From Karstenula rhodostoma CBS 690.94 (lineage: Eukaryota > Ascomycota > Dothideomycetes > Pleosporales > Didymosphaeriaceae): 64,000 nucleotides of DNA. The translations under genes and the position numbers were made by a program. The notes under the pieces are model-generated. The model worked only from the letters and a program-made list of their open reading frames with translations. It had not been told where the DNA came from and did not search any database. Below are positions 34,201-43,978 of the stretch, piece after piece; positions within the stretch are counted from its first letter, which is position 1, and each line of letters begins with the position of its first letter. The stretch is from positions 434,001-498,000 of the forward strand of contig MU001506.1 of assembly GCA_010093485.1 (NCBI GenBank), written 5' to 3'.

Positions 34201-35498
34201 TTGTGAAGCTGGCTACGCAGGTCCATCAGCATCTGCTCTTGCCGCTGCACAAAGGCGAACCCTTTGTCGATGAACCGCAGCAGCGGCTTGGCAGCGTCCG
34301 TGAGAGCGACTGGAGCAGATCGCTTGACTTCGAGCAGATCCATTACGCTGCCGCCGACGCGTATGCCGGGTTCCGACTGTTCGATGTCATGGAGTCGAAG
34401 CGGAAGAAACTGAAGCCTACACCACCAATGCCGCGCTTGTGTGATTATGACAACAAACCTGCGCCACGCACTACTCCACGGGCCAAACGAGCAAAGAAAG
34501 CGACACCCGAGTTAGAACAGGTTGCGGCTGAGTTCCCCAGTGGGCTCCAAGCTGAAGATGCGGAGGAAGAGGCGTATGAGACTGCAGCCGAAGACTTCGC
34601 TAAGGAAGAGGACAACGAAGATCCAGACTCCGAGTCTGCGTCTGAGTCTCCCGAGAACGAAAATCCCGATGCAGACTATGTTCCCAAGGCACTCGACCAT
34701 ATTACCTTGGGTCAGGTATCTGCACATCGTATCGGACGCGTGGCCTTCTCGAGACTGACTGGTGTTGACCCTGCGTATCCAACGCTGCCCTTCATATCCG
34801 ATGTGGAGGATGTAAGCTCTGATGAGTCTGAAGCGTTCGATCCCCCGCCCAAAGCGCCTCGACGACGACGTGTTCCGAAGGCTGCGCGAGCAGCAAAAGT
34901 GCTACCTTCCACAGTAATGGAGTCAGACGATGAGTTTCCGGACCCCGAGCTAGAGGAAGCGTTCACAACCATGAATTTGTCCGAACCTCTGAACCCCGTA
35001 CACAACCCTATAACAGAACCTCCGCCTCAAGCGGATATTCCCGACTTGGAATTGCCCACCGAGCAGGCACTAGTCGAAGAAGAGTCACCGCCCTCCACTG
35101 ACGTACTATCACCAACCTTCCCATCCCTTGTCCAACCCGATACAACCACGCACACGCCCGAGTACACCCTCGCCACGACCTGGGCCCAGGCCTACCTCTC
35201 TTCCACCATCCCCTCGCCTACTTCTACCGCGCCTTCACGTATTCGCGCCACAGTATCCCCACTGCGTGCATATCACATCTGGCACCACCAGCGCGTGCCA
35301 CTAGATGCTATTGGTGCTCATTTGCGCGACCCGCCTCTGGCGCAGAGCACTGTTTCCAACTATATCCTACAAGCGATCAACATGGAGAAACTTGAGTACA
35401 GAGACAAAGATCTGATCAATCTTATGGGGGCGTTGCCGGCGAACCTGAGGCTGGGGAAGTATGGGTGGTTGAGTAGGAAACTGGGGATTGTACGTTAG
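31272..35498 (+). CDS. RNase D/WRN-type DEDDy 3'-5' exonuclease with C-terminal HTH
   Basis: An intronless frame of 1408 residues from the first ATG (31272). Residues 1-~130 are basic and disordered; ~170-600 are mostly helical with no family I recognise. An acidic linker lies at ~740-810. The exonuclease domain covers ~840-1045: motif I GFDIEW (Asp871, Glu873), motif II VKGDCSRLEKYFGL (Asp938) and motif III YAAADAYAGFRLFD (Tyr1025, Asp1029), so all DEDDy catalytic residues are present. After another acidic segment, residues ~1328-1390 resemble the RecQ/RNase D-associated helix-turn-helix (AYHIWHHQRVPLDAIGAHL to INLMGALP). Likely nuclear RNA or DNA end processing. The large N-terminal region is unusual for stand-alone fungal RNase D-like proteins. 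Confidence 0.85.
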   Translation: MPPYRAVHHHAPSAVVPSKPPHTDAQGIVKAHPASEKIHRQTESARTLRRRIRPPTARKPITIRKLPTTIQRPGLLRKEDTRTLASTSPRADRYDKERLDRKGRALNPTFTFPQEPGSIYRGFGNRAASMQELRGARARRRLVRRHLPHSSQNPNGTPNVDEMDDDDYTVERDTGTILPELLEAKHLTTAVRLTAVQVEQICEAVCAPIQHSVAGLQKLLASYGPAGCTAISQSIATRMESLSQVRDLHIQAVKARDLLVELCHFYRGLVRAASGIPNDVDAAVYAVVRRKFLLEYHRYLIQGLAKEIAADVRDPILNAIPAFDAALLRERLLTLDEVIATAFPQIKIASGKLKTIFLIEVGGEGLGRLHAYEFWKSCQFDDALKILHRLKVRHKDEQLSRQYSISTTKALSIIDIDVAKLDKRLGAIIVALEDLSRHLQDKAAMAGRAGALEPFANSIRNKVVEWLRWTYQREYREAWRQRAAIMELQRWGYLPSPWCKKLWATPRSVRSERRSKLRAYIKGMSTQFHVTYHWTSGGSVKPWAHTIETPARTIETRVRKPRPTVNRRMKLKIERGVSLRKLRRLLSATLLSYQSRTIKSWRSVDRLASLPKTEKPSTSTQIGKTITALGFYDKVDKKGNDWPRKVEPLRRDSGEPVVRWSYSKAKPMRVPPQLRPRFQATQPMRTPHPTSISFSGDAWEQSVDVLTNPDTNGQRSLVGESSIYSLGGGTSDDQIDTKHPCTDSSGEQKAEYPNDPPDEQNPQSPNENMDKASNEDPPHESEQEEESESEADEDSDTKEPEEEHIPLTYRIPSDVLENALQAPPQTRASYWSQKLYRGPEDEELLLHYCVNMEVSERVAKHFLNEKVVGFDIEWKPFGSLDSIKENASLIQLATEDRIALFHIARFPGKTPEQLMPPTLKAVLESPDTYKVGVAVKGDCSRLEKYFGLNVRGVFELSRLHNLVEYYGTEPSKVNNKLVKLATQVHQHLLLPLHKGEPFVDEPQQRLGSVRESDWSRSLDFEQIHYAAADAYAGFRLFDVMESKRKKLKPTPPMPRLCDYDNKPAPRTTPRAKRAKKATPELEQVAAEFPSGLQAEDAEEEAYETAAEDFAKEEDNEDPDSESASESPENENPDADYVPKALDHITLGQVSAHRIGRVAFSRLTGVDPAYPTLPFISDVEDVSSDESEAFDPPPKAPRRRRVPKAARAAKVLPSTVMESDDEFPDPELEEAFTTMNLSEPLNPVHNPITEPPPQADIPDLELPTEQALVEEESPPSTDVLSPTFPSLVQPDTTTHTPEYTLATTWAQAYLSSTIPSPTSTAPSRIRATVSPLRAYHIWHHQRVPLDAIGAHLRDPPLAQSTVSNYILQAINMEKLEYRDKDLINLMGALPANLRLGKYGWLSRKLGIVR

Positions 35499-36687
35499 GT
35501 CGATGGCAAAGAAGATATACCCTGTATCATGTGTGTAGATAGCATATTGGCGTTTTGGCGTTGCGTATGGATGGACTATCTTTTGTAAGTCTACACGCAT
35601 CTCACTTTTGTACATGTATTATGGTAAATGCGTGATTGCTAGGTCGCTGCAAAAATTATGTTATCCAAACAGTGTATATTGTCCAGCTGCAAGATAGCTG
35701 ACTTGATCACGCAGAGAACAAGGTTAATCTGATCCTGCATAACTAGGCATTCTTCCATCTTTCAATATCCGACAAAGAGACTATCGTACGCGAAGAGCCT
35801 CCTGCTGTGACATTCCGTGCATTTGTGTCGGTGTGCGACTGGTGGAAGGAGTAGGGAGACACATGGGGTGGTAGTGGGTGGGGTCAGGCTAGATTGTCCC
35901 GATCCCGAATTGTCGTTGCTACCAGCACCGACAAACCTGATGGTATCGTCCGCAAGCCACCCAGAGGATGGCCCCCCTCCAGCTAAAGATAAGCTCATTG
36001 ACCCTGGTGTCCAACTCTCGGCGGACGTGCCGGCTCAGTCGTTATGTTAGCCGTTGCGCATGGTGCTTTGCGACGGCTTGTTCTCGGTGTCTGGTACTCG
36101 CCGCGGGGCGAGGATGTCGGTGGTAACAGTTGAGATGCGTTCGTTCTCGGAATACAATTCTGGTATTGTGCCGAAGCACACCGTGCAAAAAGAAGCGAGA
36201 CCTCAGCAAACCGTTTTGATTTGCGGCTTGGATATGGTGGCATTGGGCTAAAGTTGGGTTGTTGATCTAAGCCGCTGGTCCTTCTTCTCCAGCTGGTGGA
36301 AGGCGAAATGCTCGCCGGCATCCCAGGTGTGAACAAAGTTACGGATCGACCCGAAGCGGCATCGAGTATCTTGGAGGGTAGTTAACGAGAGGCTACGTGG
36401 AAGAAGATGAAAGGTAGTCAGCCAGCGGCCGCGTGAAGGCTCGGCATGTACCCCTTGAGGTCTTAGATCGCACGTAGCCAGTTTTGGTCTCGAAGCGGAT
36501 AAAGTATTGGCGTTCTGACATTTCGGACCGGGGCTTTGGGCGACGCTGATGAGATCTTGTACGTGTCCGTAAGTTTCAGCTTCTTCACCGGAGGTGGGAT
36601 TCCAGCGGCCACGGCGTCGTCGTATTGTCCTCGGAGATTTGTTGCTTGCTGAGTTGTGAGGGAACTCCTTGGTGTCGGGCATTATTG
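35499..36687. other. intergenic, no gene recognised
   Basis: The 3' flank of the exonuclease gene leads into the palindrome region. Short frames only. Confidence 0.45.
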
Positions 36688-36764
36688 TAGAAGTGTGAGC
36701 TGGGCGGACACTGAACGCGGAAATCCTAGCGCCGAACAATTATCCAGCCCAGCTCACACTTCTA
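36688..36764. repeat. palindromic element, copy 1
   Basis: A 77-bp element with perfect 18-bp inverted arms (36688-36705 and 36747-36764; arm core GAAGTGTGAGCTGGGC) and a 41-base centre. The centre contains GAACGCGGAAATCCTAGCGCCG, shared with copies 2 and 3. Followed by a less conserved flank (CAGCACACAC) also seen after copy 2. Confidence 0.85.
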
Positions 36765-36889
36765 AATTATACCCGAGGCCGTAAGTACAGCACACACCTG
36801 CGTACAATTGGAGGGTCAGCTGGAAGGAGCACAGTAGGGAGCTCAAAAAACACACCTCCTTCATCTTGTCCTAGACATTCCAATGTCAA

Positions 36890-36961
36890 AAGTGTGAGCT
36901 AGGCGAGGCATTGAACGCGAAGATCCTGGCGCCGAACAAACATACAGCCCAGCTCACACTT
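36890..36961. repeat. palindromic element, copy 2
   Basis: Arms of 15 bp (36890-36904 and 36947-36961) carry one mismatch (A36901 opposite C36950). The centre (GAACGCGAAGATCCTGGCG) matches copy 1 at nearly every position. The start lies about 200 bases after copy 1, and the flank CAGCACACATC repeats the copy 1 flank, so the duplicated unit was larger than the palindrome. Confidence 0.85.
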
Positions 36962-37252
36962 ATGATTAAGACGTGTTGAGCACAGCACACATCAGAGTAC
37001 TATATGCATGTCAGTGGTAGAAGCATAAGATGCGATAAAGAGTGCCCACTTCCTTTTCTTAGCTTCTGCAATCTGGTGTTGTGACCTAATAGCGATAGAT
37101 GCACAGTGAGACACGCAACAAGACAAGGCCGTGCCCGACACAATGATGCGTTAGAGCTAGTAGTTGAAGTATGAAAGCGGGGAGAACGGCGATTAGAGGA
37201 ATCCATTCCGTTTTCTTTGAGACCTTTCTTGCACTTTTGCAAGCTCGGTTTG

Positions 37253-37328
37253 AGAAGAGTGAGCCGGGTAGCGCCGTGAATGCCGAGATCCTGGCGCCGG
37301 AATATAATACAGCCCAACTCACTCTTCT
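37253..37328. repeat. palindromic element, copy 3, with compensatory arm change
   Basis: Arms of 17 bp (37253-37269 and 37312-37328). Relative to copy 1, the left arm has A37258 for T36694 and the right arm has T37323 for A36758, so the pair is conserved by a double transversion. The remaining arm differences are transitions. The centre GATCCTGGCGCCG matches copy 2 exactly. Confidence 0.82.
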
Positions 37329-37533
37329 GGCCAGAACGTGGTGGGAAGTTGATGACGTTGTCCGGGAATTTCGCAGAGAGAAACACCGTCTGTAGAGCTC
37401 CCCGGAACAAGACCCAGACTCAGTATCGGGTTCCCGGAGAGCCTCCGCGTACAGCTTGACATAGGGCGACTCCGAAGATTCACCCGCCGCATTGTAATAG
37501 ATGTATACCCGAAGGTACTTCGCTTTGCTCTTC

Positions 37534-38028
37534 TTAATAGCTCCTTCTTTTCCGCCCATGGGTGCCCGCGAGGAGGAGGGAGTGTTGGGGTGATCGGTAG
37601 GGTGAGTCACGTGTAACCGTACAAGCTGGTCGAGAGCCGAAAAGCGATCTAAACACTGAGGCAAATCTGAGTTCCTTCGAATGTGGAGTGTTTGTGCGGG
37701 ATTGAGGATGAGGCACTAGCGCCAGTTTCTGGACGACCTGTCCGAGGACAGAAGGGTAACATCCAGGAAAGATAGCAGACGACGGCTTGATTTGCATGCC
37801 GGCCAGGTTCACGACGGACGCTGGGTTCACAGCGGACATCCAAATGCAGATCTTGTAATGCTTGAACAGATCTCCGACTAAGATCTTGAAGTCGACATAG
37901 GATTTGACGTTGTAGAAGAAGGAGATCTTGTGGTGATCCCACTGAAACTTGGCGTCGAGAATCTCCATTGGGCGGCTGTGCCCCTCAACGAATCTGAGTT
38001 CGTTCGGATGTGGAGAGTTTTGCGACAT
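37534..38028 (-). pseudogene. truncated PSP1 C-terminal-domain gene
   Basis: A frame of 164 residues from ATG 38028. Residues ~20-72 match the second half of the PSP1 C-terminal domain (PMEILDAKFQWDHHKISFFY, then VDFKILVGDLFKHYKICIWM and SAVNPAS). The first helices of the domain and the long disordered N-terminus of normal PSP1 proteins are missing, and after residue ~80 the sequence loses family character. The stretch encoding ELRF (37665-37693) is repeated near the start of the gene (about 37987-38016), indicating local duplication. Known PSP1 proteins are fungal cytoplasmic, translation/RNA-related factors of unclear activity. This is best read as a fragment duplicate, though expression as a short protein is not excluded. 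Confidence 0.55.
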
Positions 38029-38849
38029 TCGTGGACTCCCAAGCAGTATAAATAACGACTTAAGTATCTTCTTTTCGTGCGTATCCGAGTATCGGATCTG
38101 AATGAGGTGCTCCTCTCATCGTGTTGAGTGATCCAGCTACATCAAGTCAGAGAAGGCAACTTGTTCGTCCATGTAGTTACTTACCGCGTGAGATCCAATC
38201 TTCCGGATGTTTTGGTTGATCCACGCTTCTTCCTTGGTGATGGAGATGGGGAGGCGCCGCCGTTTGATGAGTCGTCCATGTTGTGGGGTATCCGGGTTGC
38301 CAAACAACGAACTTGTCGAGCGAGGGGTTGGCCGTCTTTGGTCATGCACGACAAGAACGACGTTGCCATTCGGCTGAATGATTTGGCTATATCTAGTCAG
38401 ATAGAATACAGGTGCCATTGAGCAAGACCAAAACATACCCGTGTGACAAGTATGGTGCTCTTGACCTGCTAGCCCAGCAGACCATCGCGTCATTGTGCGC
38501 CTGGTGATCGTGCTAGGAAACGCGTGCCTCAATGCAGACTTGCTGGTGGTGTTTTCGGGCAAGGGCGGCAGATCTTTTCCGAGTAAGATACCGTCTGCCT
38601 CGTCGGCAATCCCAACTGCGCAATGGGCCAGGCTCTGACTTCAATGAGTGATCCGAAATACGCTCGCTCGGTAATCCGGCTGTTCGACATGTGGCTCACC
38701 ACAGACTGACGAGCTAGTCGCCTCAGAAAGCATGTTGCATGGTCAGCTTCAGGATTGCATGTGCAGACAAACAATTGACTTACAATGATGTTTCGCAGCA
38801 TAATCGTAGTCCGGAAATTGGAGCCCTCGACGATCTTCGAGCGGGCTCG
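38029..38849 (-). other. possible gene remains, unresolved
   Basis: On the minus strand an ATG near 38800 is followed at once by a GTAAGT donor, and a frame at ~38600-38137 (contains GIADEADGILLGKDLPPLPE and GNVVLVVHD) has protein character. I could not connect the pieces in one spliced frame; no family was recognised. Confidence 0.25.
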
Positions 38850-38933
38850 CGATCGTCACGGGCAGGCACGATTGGTGCATTTACGATTGGTGCATGGGGA
38901 AACTCCACTGGACGTCCCTGCCCGTGACGATCG
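38850..38933. repeat. 17-bp perfect palindrome enclosing a short tandem duplication
   Basis: Bases 38850-38866 (CGATCGTCACGGGCAGG) and 38917-38933 are exact reverse complements. The 50-base centre contains ACGATTGGTGCAT twice (38868-38880 and 38883-38894). It is unrelated in sequence to the 36.7-37.3 kb palindromes and could be a miniature inverted-repeat element. Confidence 0.75.
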
Positions 38934-40162
38934 TGGAAAGCCCAGTAACAGATGTTTCATCGAAACATCGCACTGCGAGAGTGCGGAAGCTTGCAGAGTT
39001 GAAGGAGAAGTAGGAGAAAAACGTGGTGGAAGGTGCGAGAGATTGACAGCGGTTGACGGAAGTAATATTTGCAAGGAGATTGTTAATTCAGCGTCAGTCA
39101 CAGTAGCAAAATCTTTGGTGAAGGGAACGGTCTCGCTAAGTAATTTCCCCGACGACGCTCCCTCGACAGGGCTTACGTCACTGGGGTTGGGCTGTCCCCC
39201 ACCCAGTTTCTTGACCACGCAGCCCCTTGCTTCACTTCGGCCGCTCCCACACCACATTTGAAGGTGTTCGCATGAAGCCAGCCTCTGCAGTTCACTTGGC
39301 ATGCCCCAAAGGCAGGCTCGAAGGCCTACTCTCAGGGTCATTAAGATAACATAGCGTACCACTGCAACTCAATGAAAGAGTTAGATTGATTGATGTCTCA
39401 TGAAAAGGATCCTGCCAATGCGCTGATCTGTGAAATTGACAAGAGCACAAGCGCCATGCAAGGCGGACTCAGACTCGCACCTCAACCCTCAAACCACCAT
39501 TCATACGATTGAAAGACGCATTTGCCCTAACAAATCATTTCATTACAGTTACAACAGGACGATTTTACCACAAGTCCCACCCTGCTATCCCCGTAACGTT
39601 TAATATTAGCGTCTGTCCCATTTCAAACTTCGTCGTGAGATCAAGTCGAAGAACAATGCTTGAGAGAGAAGTCAAATTTTGATTGTAGTACTATCGGTGC
39701 GTTCCCTTTTAAACAAGGTGGGCTTGATATTGTTGAAGTAACGGCTCGGTTGAGCCTTCCTAAGCAGCGAACATCATACAAGCAAGTGATAACGGGCATC
39801 CATGCCCTTCTCCTGACGTGGGTCTGCTTTTACTTGATGAGGAGCTTGAGTCACTTACTTTTCCACCTGGTAGGATGCTTTGTCACACGCTTTTACTTTA
39901 GGTTGCACTACCACTGACTAGAGGAGCGTCAACTCAGGCCTGCTGGACCTATCACTATGAGCTCTCCTCTGTAGATAAACCTTCTCGGTCTCATGACTTT
40001 CGCCAATCCATCGGCTATCAATTGGTAGACGGCTCGATGTGGTCGTGAAGCGGCGCAATGCCGACTTGAGGTTTGATAGATGATGACAGCCCATCGAATC
40101 GGATCGAATAATTACAAGAAAGAGAGAGTTCGCAGGTCTCAGGCAGGTATGTTCCTGCTGCA
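38934..40162. other. intergenic, no gene rec recognised
   Basis: Weak frames only. On the minus strand a block near 40040-39918 (contains SRLPIDSRWIGESHETEKVY) is coding-like and may be a remnant 3' of the next gene. Confidence 0.35.
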
Positions 40163-40739
40163 TCAATGTAGTCTATTCGATTTCTGGCAGCAGATGTGAG
40201 GGTTCCTGGAATGTGGGTGCTCATCGTCGAGCATTTTGACAACATCATTCACGCGCGCTTCGCGCACAACAGGTAATGTGCTGGCTGAGAGAGGCGTGCG
40301 ACTGGGGTCAATTGGTTTGCTAGAAGCGCAAGAGTGGAAAAAGGCCAGGCTTCGGTGAGCATGTCGACGCTTCGCGTCAGCTGCGAGATTCTGCGGAGTA
40401 GGTCGAGGAGAGCGCAGATGCTGTTTCACGGGGGCGACCATTCGAGGAGAGAGCTATGACATACTGGAATATGGCGGGTGATGTCGTCTCTTCGCAAGGA
40501 ATGTCCGTCTTGACGGTTCGCAAGAAACTTACAACTTTTATGTGAGTGCATCCTATATCCACGAAGCGCAGAGCCGCATGGGCACGAGCGAGCTTCCTCC
40601 CGCCAGAGGAAGAACCGGCAGCCGGAGCATGGTGCTTCACTTCTAAGTCCGCGTTCCTGCCTCCACCGTCCCCGACCCCGTTACTGACCTTGCGTTTGTT
40701 TACAACCCCACCCCGCTCATTTCCCGCACCCTCATTCAC
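40163..40739 (-). CDS. hypothetical two-exon protein, low confidence
   Basis: Exon 1 from ATG 40739 (Gly/Lys-rich start) reads to a GTAAGT donor near 40531. The acceptor CATATTCCAG keeps one frame to an early stop; the next acceptor (TATGTCATAG, a few bases downstream) leads to a longer frame containing VVREARVNDVVKMLDDEHP and ending at 40163. The second option is preferred because of the better composition. The product would be about 160 residues with an N-terminus rich in Gly, Lys and Ala. No family was recognised; it could be a decayed gene. Confidence 0.35.
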
Positions 40740-41432
40740 TCAACGCCTTGCAAAATCCAAAGATATACAACTATATAATTCAAATCTTTGAGTTTTAGCA
40801 TCGGGCAGACGGAAAGGCCCGAGCCTGTGCAGGAGGCGCACTGGGGAAGGTACGTTGGGGTGGTGAACGTGTGTAAAATCTTATGGTTTTGGGCGTTTTC
40901 CAGGCGGCGGGCCTGGGTTGTCCTTTTGCTCCCGGTTCGAACCCGGGTGAGAACACTTTACGTTTTTGGCTTTTTGGTCTTTGGGACAAGTCGTCGCTGC
41001 CGCCCCCGGTCCACAGGCGCCTTTTCCCACACTCCACCAGCAACTACTGTTAGGCGCAGGCACACATGAAGGAGCGTCCAATATCTTCACAGTCTTGATG
41101 GTTTGTTTGACCGGGCAACACTTTGAGCACACTGTCATACTCATACGCTGCCTTGCCATAAAAGCTCCCAGGTAAATACCAAACTCATACGGCGACTACC
41201 ATTGACGGACTCAATTCTACCCACGGCTATTGAAAAATGGCACAAAACTTGCCGTGACTAAAAGCTACAGTCGTGAAGAGTCTTGAAAGACCATTGATAT
41301 TGTGTTAAGCGTTGACTTCGTAGACTCTGGGAACTAGAATATCCAGCATACACGCCAAAAGTCTTTGCTCGATACAGAGCAGCCCTTGTTTTTGAGCTCC
41401 AATGTCTATTGTATTTTGATCTACCTGAACAG
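40740..41432. other. intergenic with an isolated tRNA T-arm-like hairpin
   Basis: A perfect CCCGG-TTCGAAC-CCGGG stem-loop lies at about 40929-40945, but no acceptor, D or anticodon arms can be found around it. No coding sequence is supported. Confidence 0.45.
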
Positions 41433-43171
41433 CTACCCTATGCGCCTTCGCCAATGCGGACTACTACACACACCGTTCCCCGGATCCATTAAGAGAGGGT
41501 TGATGTGCGCACACCGACGCTGCACCGGCTCTAACCACAGTCTAGCTTGTAACCTCCAACAGTGATGTTCGCGACTATAATGTCCTTCCCAAAGATGGCT
41601 CAATCCGACAAGATAGGCATGTTCTCCATCAATGTCCTCCATCAACATGAATTGTAGCGGGTAGCTTTGGGAAGAGAAAGCCGTATCGAAGCCCACCACC
41701 GGTGTCGTCGCATTATTGGCGTAGAAGAAATCTGATAGCGTTAGCGGTGCTGAAGGTCATCGGAAATATACTTACAGCTGAGATCTAGCCCATGAGTAGC
41801 CGGCCTTGATATGCCTCTGCGATGTCCGACGCGGTGGGCCGAAAAAAGCATCAGTGTCGTGGTCCCAAGCCAGCTTCTCTGGTAGATCCGGAGCGAAGGT
41901 GTGCATCGATTGTAGCGTTGCTATGTTTCTGTTCGAGGCGTTGGGTACATGTGCGCGGACAAAATCTGGGAAGCAGAAAGGCATTTTATAGTCGGAGAAA
42001 AGACCGAGCCCTTGTAATTTGTCAGCACGTTCCAAAGTATACATCAATATGCAAATAGATAGGCTCACCTGAAAAGTCGTGTTGCAAACAACCAGCTTCT
42101 TGATGCCCTCATTGAGATTTCCATGCCCAAAGGCACCAGCTAGAAGATCCGACACTGGCTGTCCAAATACGATCATAGTGAATCCGAGAGCTAAAAAGAG
42201 CAAACTGCCTCCAGCCGGGGGATTCTGTGCCATAATCAATTTGTTGGTGTCGCGGATGGTCGATTGGGGTACTCGGCACATGCAGTCTACAGTGTCGCAG
42301 CTCGTAGCGTTGAGGACGAAGGTGACCATAGGGTGAGATCTCAAGGCTGCGCCTTGGGGGTATTGTAGGGGAGGAGATCCAAGCTTGGTTGAAGGGGAGC
42401 GTTAAGTTTCCTTCTCCGCCGAGTAACATCCAGTTAGAAGCCCCAGCACCAGCGCGCTGTCCGATGGCAGTGTTGCGTTCAGAAATGCTACCGAACTTGT
42501 GGATGTGCTTCTTGGTCCATTTGATCGCTGCAAGGGTGTCTCATACCCCAAGGCTGCCATTCGTGTTGTCCTTCAATCTCGGTAGCCACCCTGGAACGCC
42601 TAAGCTGCCTATGCGTCAGCTTCGAAATAAGGAGTAAAGAGCCAGACCTGGCTGTAGTTGTGTGTGACAGCGATGAACTGGTCGGTCATGTTGAGCGGCC
42701 AGTTGTATAGTCCGTACGTTTTGATACCGAAGCTAGTCCAATCTTTACCACCAAAAGAGTACACAGATCCCACCACCTAACGCAGCACGGGAACTTGTCG
42801 CCTTATTTCGCGTCCTTGGGCTTGATAACGTTCAGGAAAAGGCAATCTTCTGAGCCTCAGGTGGAGGCATTGATCAGAGGAAAGGGCACGCCCGGGTGCG
42901 AGAAAAATATGTAATCTATTGCCCAAGAGGCTCGGTTGCCGTTATGGATACCGCGCTGGCAACCAAGTGGGGTCTTTGGTTTCCAAAAGCGAAGCGGGCC
43001 TGAAGGAGTTCGCGCGTCGCGAATGTTATTGTAGTTGAGCAGCTTGGTGTCGGCGACAGTGCTGTTCGTCCACGTAGGGATGTGCTTTGCGTAGCCCGCG
43101 TCAACAAGATGCGCCGGGCGAGTGTACGACTGCGCGAGTGCTATACCAGTAAGAATGCTAGCAAAAGACAT
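41433..43171 (-). pseudogene. type-B carboxylesterase pseudogene
   Basis: Starts at ATG 43171 with a signal peptide-like MSFASILTGIALA and passes the family blocks in order in shifting frames: LLNYNNIRDARTPSGPLRF, SEDCLFLNVIKP, VPGWLPRLKDNTNGSLGV, AAIKWTKKHIHKFGS, ATSCDTVDCM and NKLIMAQNPPAGG. A TGA at 42857-42859 sits just before SEDCLFLN, a TAA follows about 15 codons later, and there are at least two frameshifts. The nucleophile elbow, normally GESAG, reads GQRAG, so the catalytic serine is gone. The intact gene would encode a secreted alpha/beta-hydrolase of the carboxylesterase/lipase family. The many transition-type changes suggest repeat-induced mutation or long neglect. Confidence 0.8.
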
Positions 43172-43978
43172 GTAAGCGATCATATTCTGATTGTCCCGAA
43201 CATTCAGAAACCATTGTGGACAGGGATTTCCTAGATACGTGACCAACTCGTATGGGTAGTTGTAAGCTATGCTTAGCACAAGATATAAAAACGAGATGCG
43301 ACAAATTCGAGGCCATCTTGACTACGATGTTTTGATCGATTGTGTGGAAGTGGAAGTGGTGGCAGCGGGCAGGGCAGACTAGGGTTGCTCCAAATGCGAA
43401 AGCTCGGCCAATCAGCAGCCACCAGCTCTGCTACGCGCTTGCAATTCTGTCCGCAATAGTGCAGATCGTCGAGGCGCTGCTCCCAACCACCACCACACAT
43501 GAGCTTGCAACGCGCGTTGTCCAGCATTCATGACCGAGTCCGTTTCGAACGATACCGAAAACGCTGCCTCCCACATCTGGACAATGGACGCCTCCCTTCG
43601 CGTCTCTCGCGACCAGCCTTACACATTACCCACACCGATCGCATCGGAGCTATCGGGCCCTGTAGCGCTGGAACACAGTTGGACGAGACGTTCACATAAC
43701 AAGTATGCGAGGCCTGCAGGTCTGTGTCATTCCCACTTCCCAACGCACTGCCATTGGCAGGCCGCCCTTACATCAGCACACTTAAGGGAACGATGCGGGA
43801 TTTTGTCACATGACGGCAATGCTGTCGACGAGACTATAGTGCGAGGAGCGCAGGCCTACCTGCTCTTTGTGTCTACAGAAACAATCTACTTGTACCTATC
43901 CTCCTATGCCATGGTACCACCGTAGTCCGCCTGACAACTTTCCATCTTCTTACTGGCCTGAACAGCGGACCTTGCCGG
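43172..43978. other. intergenic between two pseudogenes
   Basis: A plus-strand frame at 43530-43925 begins with a plausible acidic start (MTESVSNDTENAASHIW) and could be the decayed 5' part of the following transcription-factor relic, but no zinc cluster is present. Confidence 0.35.

Noticed and set aside
31272..35498. Viral or transposon origin for the exonuclease-domain gene
   Set aside because: The motifs are those of cellular RNase D/WRN-type nucleases with an HTH tail; no transposase, integrase or polymerase features are present.
40925..40955. tRNA gene around a perfect T-arm hairpin
   Set aside because: The 3' acceptor half TGAGAAC has no complementary 5' half within 100 bases upstream and there is no anticodon arm.
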